Shown piece by piece: positions 34,931 to 48,800 of a stretch of 64,000 bases of DNA. Each line of letters opens with the position of its first letter. Position 1 is the stretch's first letter. A program made the position numbers and the translations under genes. Origin of the DNA: Sorghum bicolor. Its lineage: Eukaryota > Streptophyta > Magnoliopsida > Poales > Poaceae. The DNA lies in the NCBI RefSeq assembly GCF_000003195.3, contig NC_012871.2, forward strand, positions 4,451,997 to 4,515,996. The letters run 5' to 3'. The notes beneath the pieces were generated by a model. It was not told the DNA's origin. It did not search any database and saw only the letters and a list, made by a program, of their open reading frames with translations.

Positions 34931-35194
34931 GGCCTTCCAAGCCTCTGGAGATGGCGGTGATGATGCCTGACGAGTGGAGAGGCGAGTGCGCTGCTCTCCT
35001 GCGTCTGTGCTCGCCGCAGAACCCGGCCGTCTGGCAGTTTCGCCACGGCTGGCTGGCTCTAGAGAGAGGACACTTGGGATAGGGCTGGTTCGCTGACCGG
35101 TAGGACCTACATGTCACCTGGGGCAGTCGCTGCGCTGCAGTTTGACCAGTCTCGTGCTTCTTGTCAAAAAAAAAAAAAGACCATTCTCGTGCTG

Positions 35195-36320
35195 TGCCAT
35201 AGGTCATTGAGCCGCTACGGGCCTGTCGTGCCTAGAGCCGTGTCTAACTTTGTGTCTAGCCTTTTGACTAAGGCATAGCCTGTGAGTTGTTTTTCGTACC
35301 GTATCGGTCCATGACCTGTTAAGCAAAAAAACAGCTTATTTTCATTAACATTGTCACTAAGTGTTGAAATACTTCATCATTTTCACCAATTATTCAATAT
35401 TTTCACTAATATAACAATTAACAGCACATATATACAAGTCATAACTACACAACAGTTTATTTTCACTGAGCCACTACCGGGCTGACCATTGGAACTGGTT
35501 GTGCCCGAGCCATGTTGTGTACCTGGGTGGCAGCTTAGGCAAGACCTGGCCCATTGGTCGTGCTTGAGCCAGGCCAAACCGTCGGGCCACTGTGTCACGG
35601 GCTGCATGGTCATATGTAGGAGACACGGTAGGATAATCAAATGTGGGACCCTAGACAACTAAAATCGGGATCGTGACACCGTGGTTTTCTAACAAATGTG
35701 GTAATAGAGATTTTAGCGACAAAATCTTCTCTAATAGCCTCTCTAGCGAGCAATTGTTGGAATGTAAAGAGATATTTATAGCAATGACTAATTAATGGGT
35801 GTGCAAGACTTTAGTGCGCCACACGCACGCACGCCTAGCTTACTTCACACGCATACGCCTTCTCTCCTCTCCCTCCCTCCCCTCTCTCTCCCTCGTGACC
35901 TTTCCAACTTCGGCAAGCAGATCCGGTGGTGAGCTCCTCCTCGGTGAGCTACTCCCGGCAAAGAGGATTCGGTGACGAGCACTTCTCCAATGAGTTTGCT
36001 CCCCTGTGAGCATATGTGGTGTCAAGCTCCTCCACGTGCCCCATCTGCACCAGCCATGGCAGATCTAGCGAATCTGGCAGCGGCCATGACAGATCCGGTG
36101 AGGTACGTCACCTTCTCCTCCTCTCGTGTTTGGGTTCTAGCAAGCCTCTTCCTTCTTCCCAAACTCCGGCGGCTTTAGAAGGAAAGGAGGTTGGGAAAGG
36201 AAGGGCGACCAGGCAGTGGGAAAGTCGGTGAGCTGTTTAGGGGCCTGGCGACAGTGGAGATGACCAAGCTAGGACAGGACGAGGAGCTCCAGTCAAGCCT
36301 TAGCACACTGCGTCGGGGCC
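35195..36320. repeat. 1.1-kb direct repeat, unit 1
   Basis: Matches 36600-37750 in the same orientation almost end to end. Shared landmarks are CATTTTCACCAATT, the GGACCCTAGAC block, ATTGTTGGAATGTAAAGAGATATTTAT, ACACGCACGCACGCCTAGC, CCAACTTCGGC and GACCAGGCAGTGGG. The first half has the CCGGGCTGACCATTGGAAC text common in grass LTR elements. The second half is GC-rich with leader-like ATG triplets but no sustained frame. It could be a duplicated retroelement fragment. Confidence 0.75.
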
Positions 36321-36428
36321 TGGTGGTAGCAGTGAGGGCGATGAGGAAGAAGGGGGAGGAGAGGTGGCGAGCGAGAGGTTGAAGACAGTCGTGGCACAAC
36401 CATTTGTAGTCACGTTCATTTCTTATGA

Positions 36429-36544
36429 GCCTGTTCATTTGAATTTATCTGTCAAATCTGCTAGCCATTAAACAGTATTTTTTTCTCTCACAACAAATCA
36501 GCGAACAATACTTTCACTCATGGCTTTTCGGACAAGCGAATAGG
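36429..36544. mobile_element. Small hAT-like MITE between the repeat units
   Basis: Begins GCCTGTTCATTTGAATTTAT and ends with the inverted relative GGACAAGCGAATAGG. The interior AAACAGTATTTTTTTCTCTCACAACAAATC recurs at 51093-51205. The target duplication is not clear. Confidence 0.55.
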
Positions 36545-36599
36545 AGTGTGGCGACACTATATATGTCCAAGAGGTTGTGTCAGGCCGGCATAGCCCGAC

Positions 36600-37750
36600 G
36601 TCATGTCATGTTGTGCCACAGGTCGTCGGGCCGCTACAGACCTTCGTGCCTAGTGGGTTGTGCCTCTGCGGGATTTGTGCCTAGCCTTCAACCCAAGGCA
36701 CGGCTTGTGGGCCGGTTTTCATGTCGTGTGGGCCCGTCAAGCATCGTGTCGTACCGCCGCACAGCCCGTCAAGCCAAAAATAGCTCATTTTCATCAACAT
36801 TTTCACCAGGTGCTAAAGTACTTCATCATTTCACCAATTGTTCATCATTTTCACCAGTATAACAATTAGTAGCACATATATAAGTCACAACTATACAACA
36901 GTTCATTTTCACTAGGCCGCTACTGGGCCGACCATTGGAACGGGTCGTGCCCAGGTTGGCCACATGCCTGGGTGGCGGCCTAGGCATGACCTGGACCCTC
37001 CGGCCAAGCCAAATCACCGGGTCACGCCCTGCATGGCCATATATAGGGACACTGTAGGATAATCAAATGTGAGACCCTAGACGAATAAAATTAGGATCGT
37101 GACACTGTGGTTTATAAACAAATGTGGTAATAGAGATTTTCAGCAATAAAAATTTTATCTAATATCCTTTCTTACAAGAAATTGTTGGAATATAAAGAGA
37201 TATTTATGGCAATGACTAATTAATGGGTATGCGAGACTTTAGTGTGTCACACGCACGCACGCCTAGCTCACTTCACGCACCCACCCCTATCTCCACTCTC
37301 TCCTTCCTCTCTCTCCCTGGTGACCTCTCCAACTTCGGCGAGCAGATCCGGTGGCGAGCTCCTCCCCGGTGAGCTGCTCCCGAGCGGATTCGATGACGAG
37401 CTCCTCCCTAGTGAGTTTGCTCCCTTGCGAGCATATCTGGAGGCGAGATCCTCCCCGCGCCCCACCTGTGTAGGCCATGGCGGATCCAGCGAATCTGGCA
37501 GCGGCCATGATGGATCGGTGAGGTACGTCATCCTCCTTTCTCCTCCTCCCATGTTAGGGTTCTAGCGAGTCCCTTCCTTCTTCCCAAACTTCGGCGACTT
37601 TAGAAGGAAAGGAGATTGGGAAAGGAAGGGTGACCAGGCAGTGGGGACTGGGGAAGCCGCTGAGCTGTGTAGGGGCCCTGGCGACAATGGAGATAGCCAG
37701 ACTAGGACATGACGGGAGAGCTTCGACTAAGCCTTAGGGCACCGCACGCC
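36600..37750. repeat. 1.1-kb direct repeat, unit 2
   Basis: Second copy of 35195-36320, with only about 280 bases between the two. The start lies near TGTGCCACAGGTCGTCGGGCC and the end near AAGCCTTAGGGCACCGC. Divergence by eye is well above that of the copia LTRs, so the duplication is old. No gene is seen in it. Confidence 0.75.
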
Positions 37751-37965
37751 ATCAGAAAGTTAGATATGCTCTCTTTTTTATATTGGTTGTTGCCATCACT
37801 CATGGCTGTAAAGTTAGATATGCTCTCTTTTTTATGGCAACAACCAAACATTCTTGGGCATACGAAATGTAGGGCAAAATGTAAAGTTTTGCTACCTTGA
37901 ATCATATGATAGCTGTCTTGAATCATCACGGTAACTCTAATTTGGCACCACACGTCATCAGATAA

Positions 37966-38312
37966 GAGCATCTCCAAAGGCTTTGACAAATTGACTTGGC
38001 ATTCGTTGTTGTTTGCAAACTCCCATAACAAAATGCAAAGGATAAAAATAGGCCATCTTCAAAGAAATTAGCATTTGGACTTGGCAAAGGATAAAAATAG
38101 GAGGTCTCCAGGCGTACGCACTTTCCTCGCGTGTGACTTTGCTCGTGGTTTGCAAACCGTCAACAGCTTAGCATTTTGCCAAGTTTGCTCTCTCATTTGC
38201 CAAGTTGCCCAAATTGCAAACTCCAAATACAAAACCGTTGGATACCTCTTTAGAAGCTTTTTGACAAATTACTCAAATACAAACCTCAAATACAAAACCC
38301 TTAAGGATGCTC
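37966..38312. mobile_element. Tourist-like MITE, TSD TAA
   Basis: 347 bp with inverted ends GAGCATCTCCAAAGG and CCCTTAAGGATGCTC, flanked by TAA at 37963-37965 and 38313-38315. The interior repeats the phrases GACTTGGCA(T/A)... and GGATAAAAATAGG, giving fold-back potential. Confidence 0.75.
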
Positions 38313-38315
38313 TAA

Positions 38316-38854
38316 TTTAGTTAATTGTGATCCTCTTCTCGGAACACATGATTTGAGGATCCCTATTGTACCATTGCACCATCCAATAGCTGAAAAAGGA
38401 TTGGCTACAGATTTCAACGACTTCGCAACAGAATGCAACGTCCTAAAATCGTATGTTTCGCAAATCACAACTATTTCCCGTCAGCTATCCAACAATGCAA
38501 ACATATAAACAATATCAACCAACTAAATGAATAATTGGTAACAAGAGAATCGAGATTCGAGAAGCACCATCAACATGGGATACATCCTCAGCACAAACGG
38601 CTGTGTGTTGGCAAACCAATCATCATTTAGTCAACACCAGCACACAGCTTTCGATCACTAACCATTTTTTGTCTGATAACACAGCCGAATTGTAAATAGT
38701 TCATGACATATGCTCCATAATTGACTTCTAACATTAGTTCAAGTGCCGATAACACAAGTAGCAAAATTTGAAAATGCAACCAAACACAGCCAAAGTTTTT
38801 GTTTTGCTTGGGACAAGTTTGACGGTGACAGTATCCAAGCACCCGACAAGCTGC
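38316..38854. other. 3' flank and 3' UTR of RPL15
   Basis: No separate gene is seen. The last few hundred bases before the RPL15 stop (minus strand) should be its 3' UTR. No confident polyadenylation signal is assigned. Confidence 0.5.
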
Positions 38855-40516
<1,662 letters not shown>

Positions 40517-40639
40517 GGCGGATGCGGCTGCGTGCGGCGGAGGCGGCGGCGGGGAGGGAGATGGAGTGCGCGGAGAAAGCCGGGGTTTGGGTGGAAGGTG
40601 CAGTTATATTCGCGAGATGGGCGCTTCGTGACCGTCGGA

Positions 40640-40729
40640 TGGGCTAGGGTTTTGGAACGGTGGGCGGAGGATGGTCGGAGAAGTGGGCCGAGCGAGCTGG
40701 GCTTGCCTGCATACGCAGGCAGATGGGCT
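40640..40729 (-). promoter_or_regulatory. RPL15 promoter: telo-box and TGGGCY (site II) motifs
   Basis: CTAGGGTTT at 40644-40652 is a telo-box (AAACCCTAG on the gene strand). Four TGGGC(C/T) strings lie at 40640-40645, 40684-40689, 40698-40703 and 40724-40729. Site II elements with telo-boxes are the known promoter signature of plant ribosomal-protein genes. TCP-type factors bind site II and Pur-alpha-type factors bind telo-boxes. Their spacing 125-215 bases before the ATG fits a promoter. Confidence 0.75.
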
Positions 40730-40755
40730 TCAGTTGGAAACAGGCTTTTGTTCAT

Positions 40756-42514
40756 TTTTTTTTTCTTTAATTTCTGTTTTTATTGGAAAAGGTCCACTCT
40801 ATTTCTACCTACTAAATTATTGCCCTAGTCCGCTTTTCTTACTTCGAGCTCTAAAATCTAAAAAATATATCTTAACCTTTAAACTTTCAAAATCATTTAA
40901 ATTACCTACCTAGCATGGTTTAGAGTAGTTTTGAAGGTAGATTTGTATTTGTATTTAGTTAATTATATGGGGTCTCTTCAAGTTTTTTGACTATAGTTTG
41001 CCCCTTTGCAGATTGTTTTCGCAATGGGTTCTGACTATTGCTTCCCTACCCTATCGTGCAACTTGTTAAGATTATTAAGGATCGTTGTATAGGTTATGAC
41101 TATAGTCCCATAGGCCCTAACCAGTTGCACGACAAAAGATCTAGATTAGATGGTTAGAGAAGGTGAGTAGCATATTAAAAAATCTCTACAAAATGCACAA
41201 CACTTGAGCAAAATGGTTAGACAAATATGAGGTCCTAACAACAACTATTTTGACCAGGACTATTTCACCAAAGCAAGCCTCTTACACAAGTCTAATAGCA
41301 AGTCTAATACAATTACTAATTAGCACTGAGAAGCAAGGAGGCTAGCACTACTCTAGTTCTAGCTAACTAGTGAAACAACTAGCTACTTCTAGTAAGTCAG
41401 CCTGGACATTTGGTAATACCGAACTGATGAGTTTGGTACTTCGGTTTCCACAGGAATTCGCTTCCCTGGAAAATAGGTACCAATCGGTTCCTTCAAAAAA
41501 TCGGTACCAAGAAAATTCGGTTTCAGTACCTTTGGTTCGATTTCGGAATTTAGCAAACAGTACTGAACTGATCACAAAGACATGTAATAGTAGGTTCAAA
41601 AACTAATTTTGACATAATTTCATAGAGAATAATAGTACAAAATAAATATACATATAAAAGTCCACAAGACTATAAAAGTGAGTACCACAAATATATAATA
41701 TAATAGTCTACAGTAGTACAATCAATAATATAACAACACTCAAACTTAGCACACTACAGGTAATTCGGTTCCCCATGGTAAAGAACATAATTTACCTTGG
41801 TAGTTTTGGTTCCTCAAAATTAGGAAACGAATAGCGTACCGAAAAAACCGATTTCGGTATTTTTTGTTTGGTTCTTAGTATTTCCAGGTCGGTTCTCGTT
41901 TCTTGGTATTTTTTGCCCAAGGCTACCAGTAACTAACAACTACTATAAACTAGACCTGCACAACTAGGCAACCAACTACACACAGGAACGAATATGAAAC
42001 TAAATGCACAAGTGTGAGTAGAAAACCGAGTTGGGCAAGAGGGAGACAATAAATTTATCCTCGGGGATTGGTTGCTTGCTGACAACCTACATCCTCGTCA
42101 CGGCGAATCTCAAGGTGAGTGATTCACGCGCTAACTAGCCGCTCAAGCTAGACCCACAACCTAGGTGCCACAATAATCAAATACAAAAAGCACTCCAACT
42201 AGCCACGAGCATTCCACTATAGTTGCTCTTTGCGATCTCCCATGAGGTAGGCAAAAGAGCCCCTTACTAGCAACTTGACTAGAGGAGGCAAACAATCACC
42301 ACAAAACCCTTAGGGATCCTCCAATCCATGGAGCCATCTAGGTGGCGACAACCACCAAAAGTAACAAGAAATGCAATGTTCAACACAATGAACTGGCGCC
42401 ATTAAATGTAAGATAAATAAATAAATGCACTACATCTCTCTCAGCCTCACTTTGGATCAAGCAACTAGCAAGGATATTAGTGGGGGTGTTGTGAGAGTTC
42501 ACAAGTGTTATATA
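40756..42514. other. No gene; degenerate repeat sequence
   Basis: AT-rich. 41400-41930 repeats TCGGT(A/T)CC / GGTACCGA-like words in both orientations (for example AATTCGGTTCC and TACCGAAAAAACCGA), suggesting a decayed hAT-type element. 42060-42450 resembles LTR sequence of the 1331-3305 type read in reverse (the CCATCTAGGTGGCGACAACCACC block), but ends are not found. Confidence 0.35.
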
Positions 42515-42751
42515 CTTCCTCCGTCCCAAAAAGAGTGACGTTTTTGACTTTTAGAAATCGTGTTTGACCGTTCGTCTTATTCAAAAAATTTATGTAAATT
42601 ATAAAATAAATAAATCATGAGTAAAGTATCTCTAATGATAAATTAGGTCTTAACAAAATATATAATATTTATGTAAAAATTTTGAATAAGACGGATGATC
42701 AAACAAGATGTCTGAAATTCTAGAACGACATTCTTTTTGGGACGGAGGGAG
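42515..42751. mobile_element. Stowaway MITE, TSD TA
   Basis: 237 bp with near-perfect inverted ends CTTCCTCCGTCCCAAAAAG and CTTTTTGGGACGGAGGGAG, flanked by TA (42513-42514 and 42752-42753). Ends and TA target duplication are diagnostic of Tc1/mariner-derived Stowaway elements. Confidence 0.92.
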
Positions 42752-43188
42752 TAAGTTAGAATACCATATTTCATCCCTGAGTGGATTAGTTCAGTCTAGC
42801 AAGGATGCTAGGGCTTTAGAAAACTAACTCTATGACTAAAATTGGTTTTATTTTATTCTCTATGATAAAAATGCATTGACAAAATGATTATTATATGAGA
42901 AGTGTATAAGAAAATATTTTCCGTCTCTCAGCCCTTTAGTTCACTTTAAAAAATCACTTGACGTAATCACAAAATTAACTCTATATACAAGTTTGTACAC
43001 ACTTTCTAACAAACATGCCATAGATTAGATTATTCGAACAAAAAGTGTGTACACAAGAGAGAAAACATCTACTCTATATCAAATGGAAGGAGGGCACTAA
43101 TAGTTTTTTATTATAGGTAGGCCATCTTCTCCTTTGCTTGGAACAATTAGAGCTAATATCTATCTGCATTTTAGTCGAAAGGGAGTTA

Positions 43189-43495
43189 GAGCATCTCCAC
43201 CAAATATCATATCCACCTCCTATATCAAAAAAGTAATGTTTCAGGAGGTGTAGGTGCTGCAACAAATCTCATAACTCATCTCTTTTACCTATATTTTTTA
43301 AGAGATATTCTAAAAGATTTTATCCTAATAAAGAAGACAATTCATCTCTCTTATCTCTAAAAAAAATAAGAGAGGCAAGTTTTAGGTAATCTTCTACAAT
43401 AGTCCTCTATTATATTCTAAATTGGCTTAGGTACTTTCTAATAAAATACAACTTATAAGAGATGCAATCTTATGAGATTTAATGGAGATATGTCC
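43189..43495. mobile_element. Tourist-like MITE, TSD TTA
   Basis: 307 bp with inverted ends GAGCATCTCCACC and GGAGATATGTCC, flanked by TTA (43186-43188 and 43496-43498). The interior is AT-rich, with inverted copies of the CTATAAGAGATGC/CATCTCTTTTACC type. Confidence 0.6.
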
Positions 43496-44900
43496 TTAGC
43501 TAATAGATTTTCACTACCTAGATAGTTCAATTCAGGCTTTCAGTTAAACTATTAGCCTGACCATTTCAATCCCCTGGATATAATTTTAGCAACTAATTAT
43601 ACATATCCAAACATCCTGCAAGTCGTTTGTTATAACCCTGATACATTACTACTAAGTTCTATTCGTCCAAGTTTGCCATGGGGATTCACTAATTACTAGT
43701 AACAAAAAATAGGGACTAATGATTGCATTTGAGGTTCCCTTTGATAGCTACTTTTTACATATCACTAAACTCTAATGAAAACCATCATGAATGTTTCATT
43801 GTGCAAATACAACCTCTTAGGTACAATTTTAAGGTTGAAAAACATAAACCATGTGCCCAAAAACCTAATGGAGTCCATTCCATTTTTTGAATTCTACATG
43901 GTTCTAGCTTGCATTTGTATATTGTTGAAATGTGACATTTAAAATATAATAAGACATAAGAATTGGATATGCAGACAAGGACCAATCACAGATAAGCTAT
44001 GCATGAACACATGGATTTGAACCTTGAAAGGTAGCTAGGATTATAAATCTATTAGACCCTAGTTTTGAAATTCAAAGTGATGATACAAGCTACACATTTG
44101 GAGCCGTAGAAACATGTGACGCATGAGATTAGGATTTTAACCTATCTTGATCCTAAGGTTATTTGATAAAGGAACTTGTAATGTCCTCATGCATGTTTGA
44201 GTAAAAAAGCTCGAAAGTCTTGACCAAGACTTTGTGAGAAACGTTTGACTGCAACTTCGGCTTGAATTCTGATTTTGACTTGGCTACATTGATAACACAC
44301 GTTCTTAGGGCTCGAGCTTAGGTTTTTTCTCGCATTGGTTCCTGTTGTCATCAGTCCGTAACTAAATAGTGCTCTATCCATTCTAGATTGTAAGATGTTT
44401 GTTGGCTTTTGAATACATTGCTTTTATTATGTACATATAAACATAGTGTGTATCTATATATTAAAAAATGTCTTATAAATGGAAATGAAGAGTACTAATA
44501 CTACTAATTTACTATTGACTTGGTTTTTTATTACTCGATGAGGGAAAAAACTTGGCTTTAACTCTAGCACCATCTCTTGTTACCCACTTTCTCATAATTT
44601 TGAATTTTGACGAGAAAAACAAAACGTTTGAACGGCCAAAGTTTGACATGGGAAAGAAAACGGGTAGTTTCGGAGTTTATTTAGGACCTTGTACTTGTAC
44701 TAAGTCGAAGTCTAGTCGTTTTCTCCACGTCTTATCCGGTAGCGGCCAGGAGAGGCAACCCACTGACAAGGAGGGCCCACCCGGCAGCCTCACGGCCCGC
44801 TCACTCCACTCCATGCACCCACGACCCACGAGGGTGGCGCACCGCGTTTCCAAATCCAAAACCAACGCGAGCACGAGTCGAGCAGCTCCACAACAAATCG
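43496..44900. other. No gene seen
   Basis: AT-rich spacer before the kinase gene. The GC content rises sharply after about 44730, where the promoter and leader of the kinase gene probably lie. Confidence 0.45.
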
Positions 44901-45817
44901 TGCCTGCCTGCCTCCTCGGCCTCGTCCTCCTCCCCCACCTCGCGCCGCCCCGGCCCCCACGCAAATCCGGCCGCCTTCCCCGCGCCCCGTCCCCGCCGCC
45001 GGTCGCCGATGTAAGCATCCGCGCTCCCTCCCTCCGTCCCTCCCTGCGCAGCCGATGCGATGTCTGCAGCGTCGTCGTCCTGTTCCTTCCGCATCTATTT
45101 TCTTTTTTTTTTTGAAATTTTTTGGGGTCGCCGGGTGGTGCTCGGCGGCGCGGTTCCCGCGCGATCGGCCGGCCATTCGCGGGAAACGTCGATCCGATGA
45201 GGCGCGCGGCCCCCGATGCGTCCGCCGCGGCGCGGGCTGGGTTCGTCAAGGTTCGGTCGCGGGGGGCGCACAGGCGGTGGATTTGGGTGGGTTTCGCTGG
45301 GTCTGGGGTCGGGATTTGGGGTTGGTTGCGGGTGTATGGCGATCTGTTGCCTGACCGGCGTTAATCTGGTGGGCAAAGGCTAGATTTTTTTTTTACCCCG
45401 TCGGGTAGGAATCGGCGTGGTGCATCCGGTGATGGGGATGGTGGGATGCTCCCCTCCCTTTTCCTTTTTAGTGCCGATTGGCGCGCATTCGATTCCTCGG
45501 CGAAGGTTGTGGTGGTAGGGAAGCTGGCTGTCCCTTGATGGCGATGAGGATCCGGCTCCGCTGATTCTCCCCCCTCCTTTTACCCCTATTGGTCGCCGTC
45601 CTCGGCCGTGCCCAGTCTTAGTTTGGTTGTTCTTTTGGGGATGTCGGTAGATGCCTAGATGGAGAGGTTGCTAGAGTGGTGTTGATGTGTGTTCTTTGCG
45701 GTATCTGTTGTTGTTCTTTATATATTGATTGATGGATGATTGTAACCTGTGTCTGCATGTGGAGATTGGAAGGAGCTCGAAGGGCTGGGACGCTGACCCG
45801 TGTTTTATGGGGAGAGG
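44900..45817 (+). promoter_or_regulatory. Leader region of the MLK kinase gene, with a probable 5' UTR intron
   Basis: A GC-rich, CpG-rich island (44740-45400) precedes the coding start at 45818. GAT|GTAAGCATC at about 45009 is a strong splice donor that would open a 5' UTR intron; an acceptor near 45760-45775 is plausible. Overlapping frames in this island on both strands have no family resemblance and are best read as composition effects. Confidence 0.4.
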
Positions 45818-48800
45818 ATGCCAGAGCTGCGAAGCAGTACTCGTCAAGCACGCCTGAGGTCTAAGAAGCTCGACGATCTGCAGACAGCAGAGCCGCCTGC
45901 GAAACCGGCGCCACCTGCTCCGCAGAGGGCAGCAAAGCGTGCTCCTACACGTGCTGCTAGGGGCAGAAAGGGTGCTGCTGGGAAAGGAGTGCCTCCCGCA
46001 CCAAAGCCTAGAAGAAAGGGGGTTCAGATTGCCGACTTAGAAGCTGATCCAGCTTGTGAAGAACCCCCTAAAGCTGTCAAGAAACTGGAAGTTGCCCCTA
46101 AAGCTGTCAAGGGACTGCAAGCTGCTGCACCCAAGAACCTTCCTTTGAAGAAGGTACCCGAGGTTGGTGTTCTGAAAATGGATGGTGAAAGTGCGGAGAA
46201 GATTGTTGGGGCTGAAGATGAATCAACAACTACACCTGTGCCAGAGAGGGTATTACTTGCTCTTTTGCATTTTTTCTCCATATGGACTGCCATTTACCTT
46301 CTTTATTTCATAGTTTATTTTATCTGTTTGCAGCTCACCTAATTGCATAAATCCACTGGTTTTTACTAGCTTGTATCGGATTGTCGCCTGCCATTTTAAA
46401 CACAAAAAGGGATAGAAATCATGTCGTTTTCCCATGATACTTTGCTCGGGAGCCCTTAAGTCAATTCGGTCCTTGGGATTGCATGGCATTTATTGTTATG
46501 CTGTGGTACCTATTATTTAGTTAAAGGAAGCATTCTAAATCCTGTAAAAACATACTTGTTGTGGCCCAACGTAAGGGTTCACCTATTAGTTGGGTCCTAT
46601 CCACAGTAGATTGCCTGGCATAGGACACCCTTGATGTTCCAAAATATGAGTCCATTTAACACCAGAAGGGCCAATCACATGCCTACTAACCATGCTTGCC
46701 ATTTCTAGTCCCATCCGCATCCAGACTATAAGCCCAAGTTGGTGTTGTAAAAAAGGAATAACTAAGTTGGTGTTGTTATTCATAGCCTAGAAGTTGGTAG
46801 AAGTAGAACTGTTGGTAAAATTCCTGTGGTGCAGTAGTACATTCAAATGACAACTGAAAGCCTATTGCCTTGCTTTGTTGCATAAAATCAGAAGGCTGGT
46901 ACACTGTTTTTTTTAAAAAACTTGACTGGGGGTGGGGTGGGGCTGGTAGTGGTGATTTAAGATAGCTCCCGGGCATTGCATGAAGAAGACCTTCTCACAC
47001 CTGCCCCACCCATAACACAGCGGCACCATAGCCCAAGTGAGAAAGACCACGCCTGGGGCCAGACCTTAGACCTGTGGACGAGGTTTTTTTTTTTTAATTA
47101 AAATCAAGCATGAAAATTTGCTCCCATGGGGAGTTGAACCCAAGACCTGAGGAGTGAGGAGTGCTACTCAAGCCACCTAACCAACTCAGCCAAAGGCCCT
47201 TTCACTGTACAATGGTTTTATGTTGAACTTGGACATAATAACTTATTTCTAGGAGTTTTTGGGGTCACCTAATCTTATTTCATTTCTGCAGGTTCAAGTA
47301 GGTAATTCTCCAGAGTACATAACTGACAGGAAGTTAGGTAAAGGTGGTTTTGGTCAGGTCTATGTTGGCCGAAGGGTTTCTGGTGGGAATGCTCGCACTG
47401 GTCCTGATGCATATGAGGTTTGTCACTTACACCCTTTTATGAATTTGATGCATTTTTTCCTTACATAAATCCAATCAATGGTAAAAATTTTGTAGGTTGC
47501 ATTGAAATTCGAGCATCGGAACAGTAAAGGATGCAATTATGGCCCCCCATACGAGTGGCAGGTTTATAAGTATGTTGCTCATCCTGTCACCTTTCCTTTT
47601 TCATGGGGACTTTCTTTCTGACTATTGGCATTGTTTGCTAGCACTCTCAATGGTTGCTATGGCATACCATCGGTCCACTACAAGGGTCGTCAGGGCGACT
47701 ACTATATACTTGTGAGTTCACTGATTATTACTCTATTTCTTTGCAGCTCAACAATTTTTATTTTTATTCACTTAGTTTTTTTTTTCAGGTAATGGATATG
47801 CTTGGTCCCAGCCTTTGGGACGTGTGGAATTCAATGGGGCAGACGTAAGTATCTTCCATTCTTTTTTATGTTATCTTTTGTCACTCATGTATCAGCTTCT
47901 AGACTAAACGATTCAACAATCTCAAACAGGATGTCTGCAAATATGGCTGCTTGCATTGCTGTAGAGGCCATATCGATTCTTGAGAAGCTCCATTCTAAAG
48001 GGTGAGCTAAAACTAGCTATCTTCAACTGAACGTACTTAGATGTATGCATGTCTGTTGATTTACACTAAGATCATCTGTTTGCCAGGTTTGTGCATGGTG
48101 ATGTGAAACCAGAGAATTTTCTGCTTGGTCAGCCTGGATCTCCTGATGATAAGAAACTTTACCTTATAGATCTTGGTTTAGGTATGCATTTGTCAAATAT
48201 TTTTTATCTAAGTATTTACTATTCCATGTCACCATTGTTTCTTTGAAACTTCATATTTTCTTAGTGTTATTTTTCCTACTTGCCTCCCTCCTTTTTTTTG
48301 TTGATTGTTGTTGATATGTGGTACCCAAATTGTACAGCATCCAAGTGGAGAGAGAGTCATGGTCATCATGTTGATTATGATCAACGTCCCGATATCTTTA
48401 GGTTGGTTATATTCTCTTTGCAACAGTTTCCTTTGATAAATGGTCTTCCTTAACCTATCCTCTTGTTTCTTTTTGCAGGGGAACAATTAGATATGCGAGT
48501 GTCCATGCTCATTTGGGGCGCACCGGAAGTAGGAGGGATGATTTAGAGTCACTGGCGTACACCCTTATTTTCCTGATAAGAGGAAGATTGCCTTGGCAAG
48601 GCTATCAGGTAGGTTTTAATACACATGTTGACTCAATATTATGGTATTCTTCTGGAGCACACGTCAGCATGTAACAATGTTTGTAGGGGGATACCAAGAG
48701 TTTCCTTGTTTGCAAGAAGAAAATGGCTGTTTCTCCAGAGTTGCTTTGTTGTTTCTGTCCAGCTCCATTCAAACAGTTTCTTGAGATTGTTACAAATATG

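Noticed and set aside
34312..35046. Long open frames on both strands across the first exon of the ADP-glucose phosphorylase gene
   Set aside because: Very GC-rich exon leaves several frames open; only the frame 34930-34394 (minus) has family motifs and joins to conserved exons.
44552..45376. Several frames of 90-190 codons before the kinase gene
   Set aside because: GC-rich leader island with open frames on both strands and no family resemblance; better read as promoter and 5' UTR.
47130..47200. Possible tRNA gene
   Set aside because: A and B boxes are present but the sequence continues as a SINE body and no acceptor stem could be paired.
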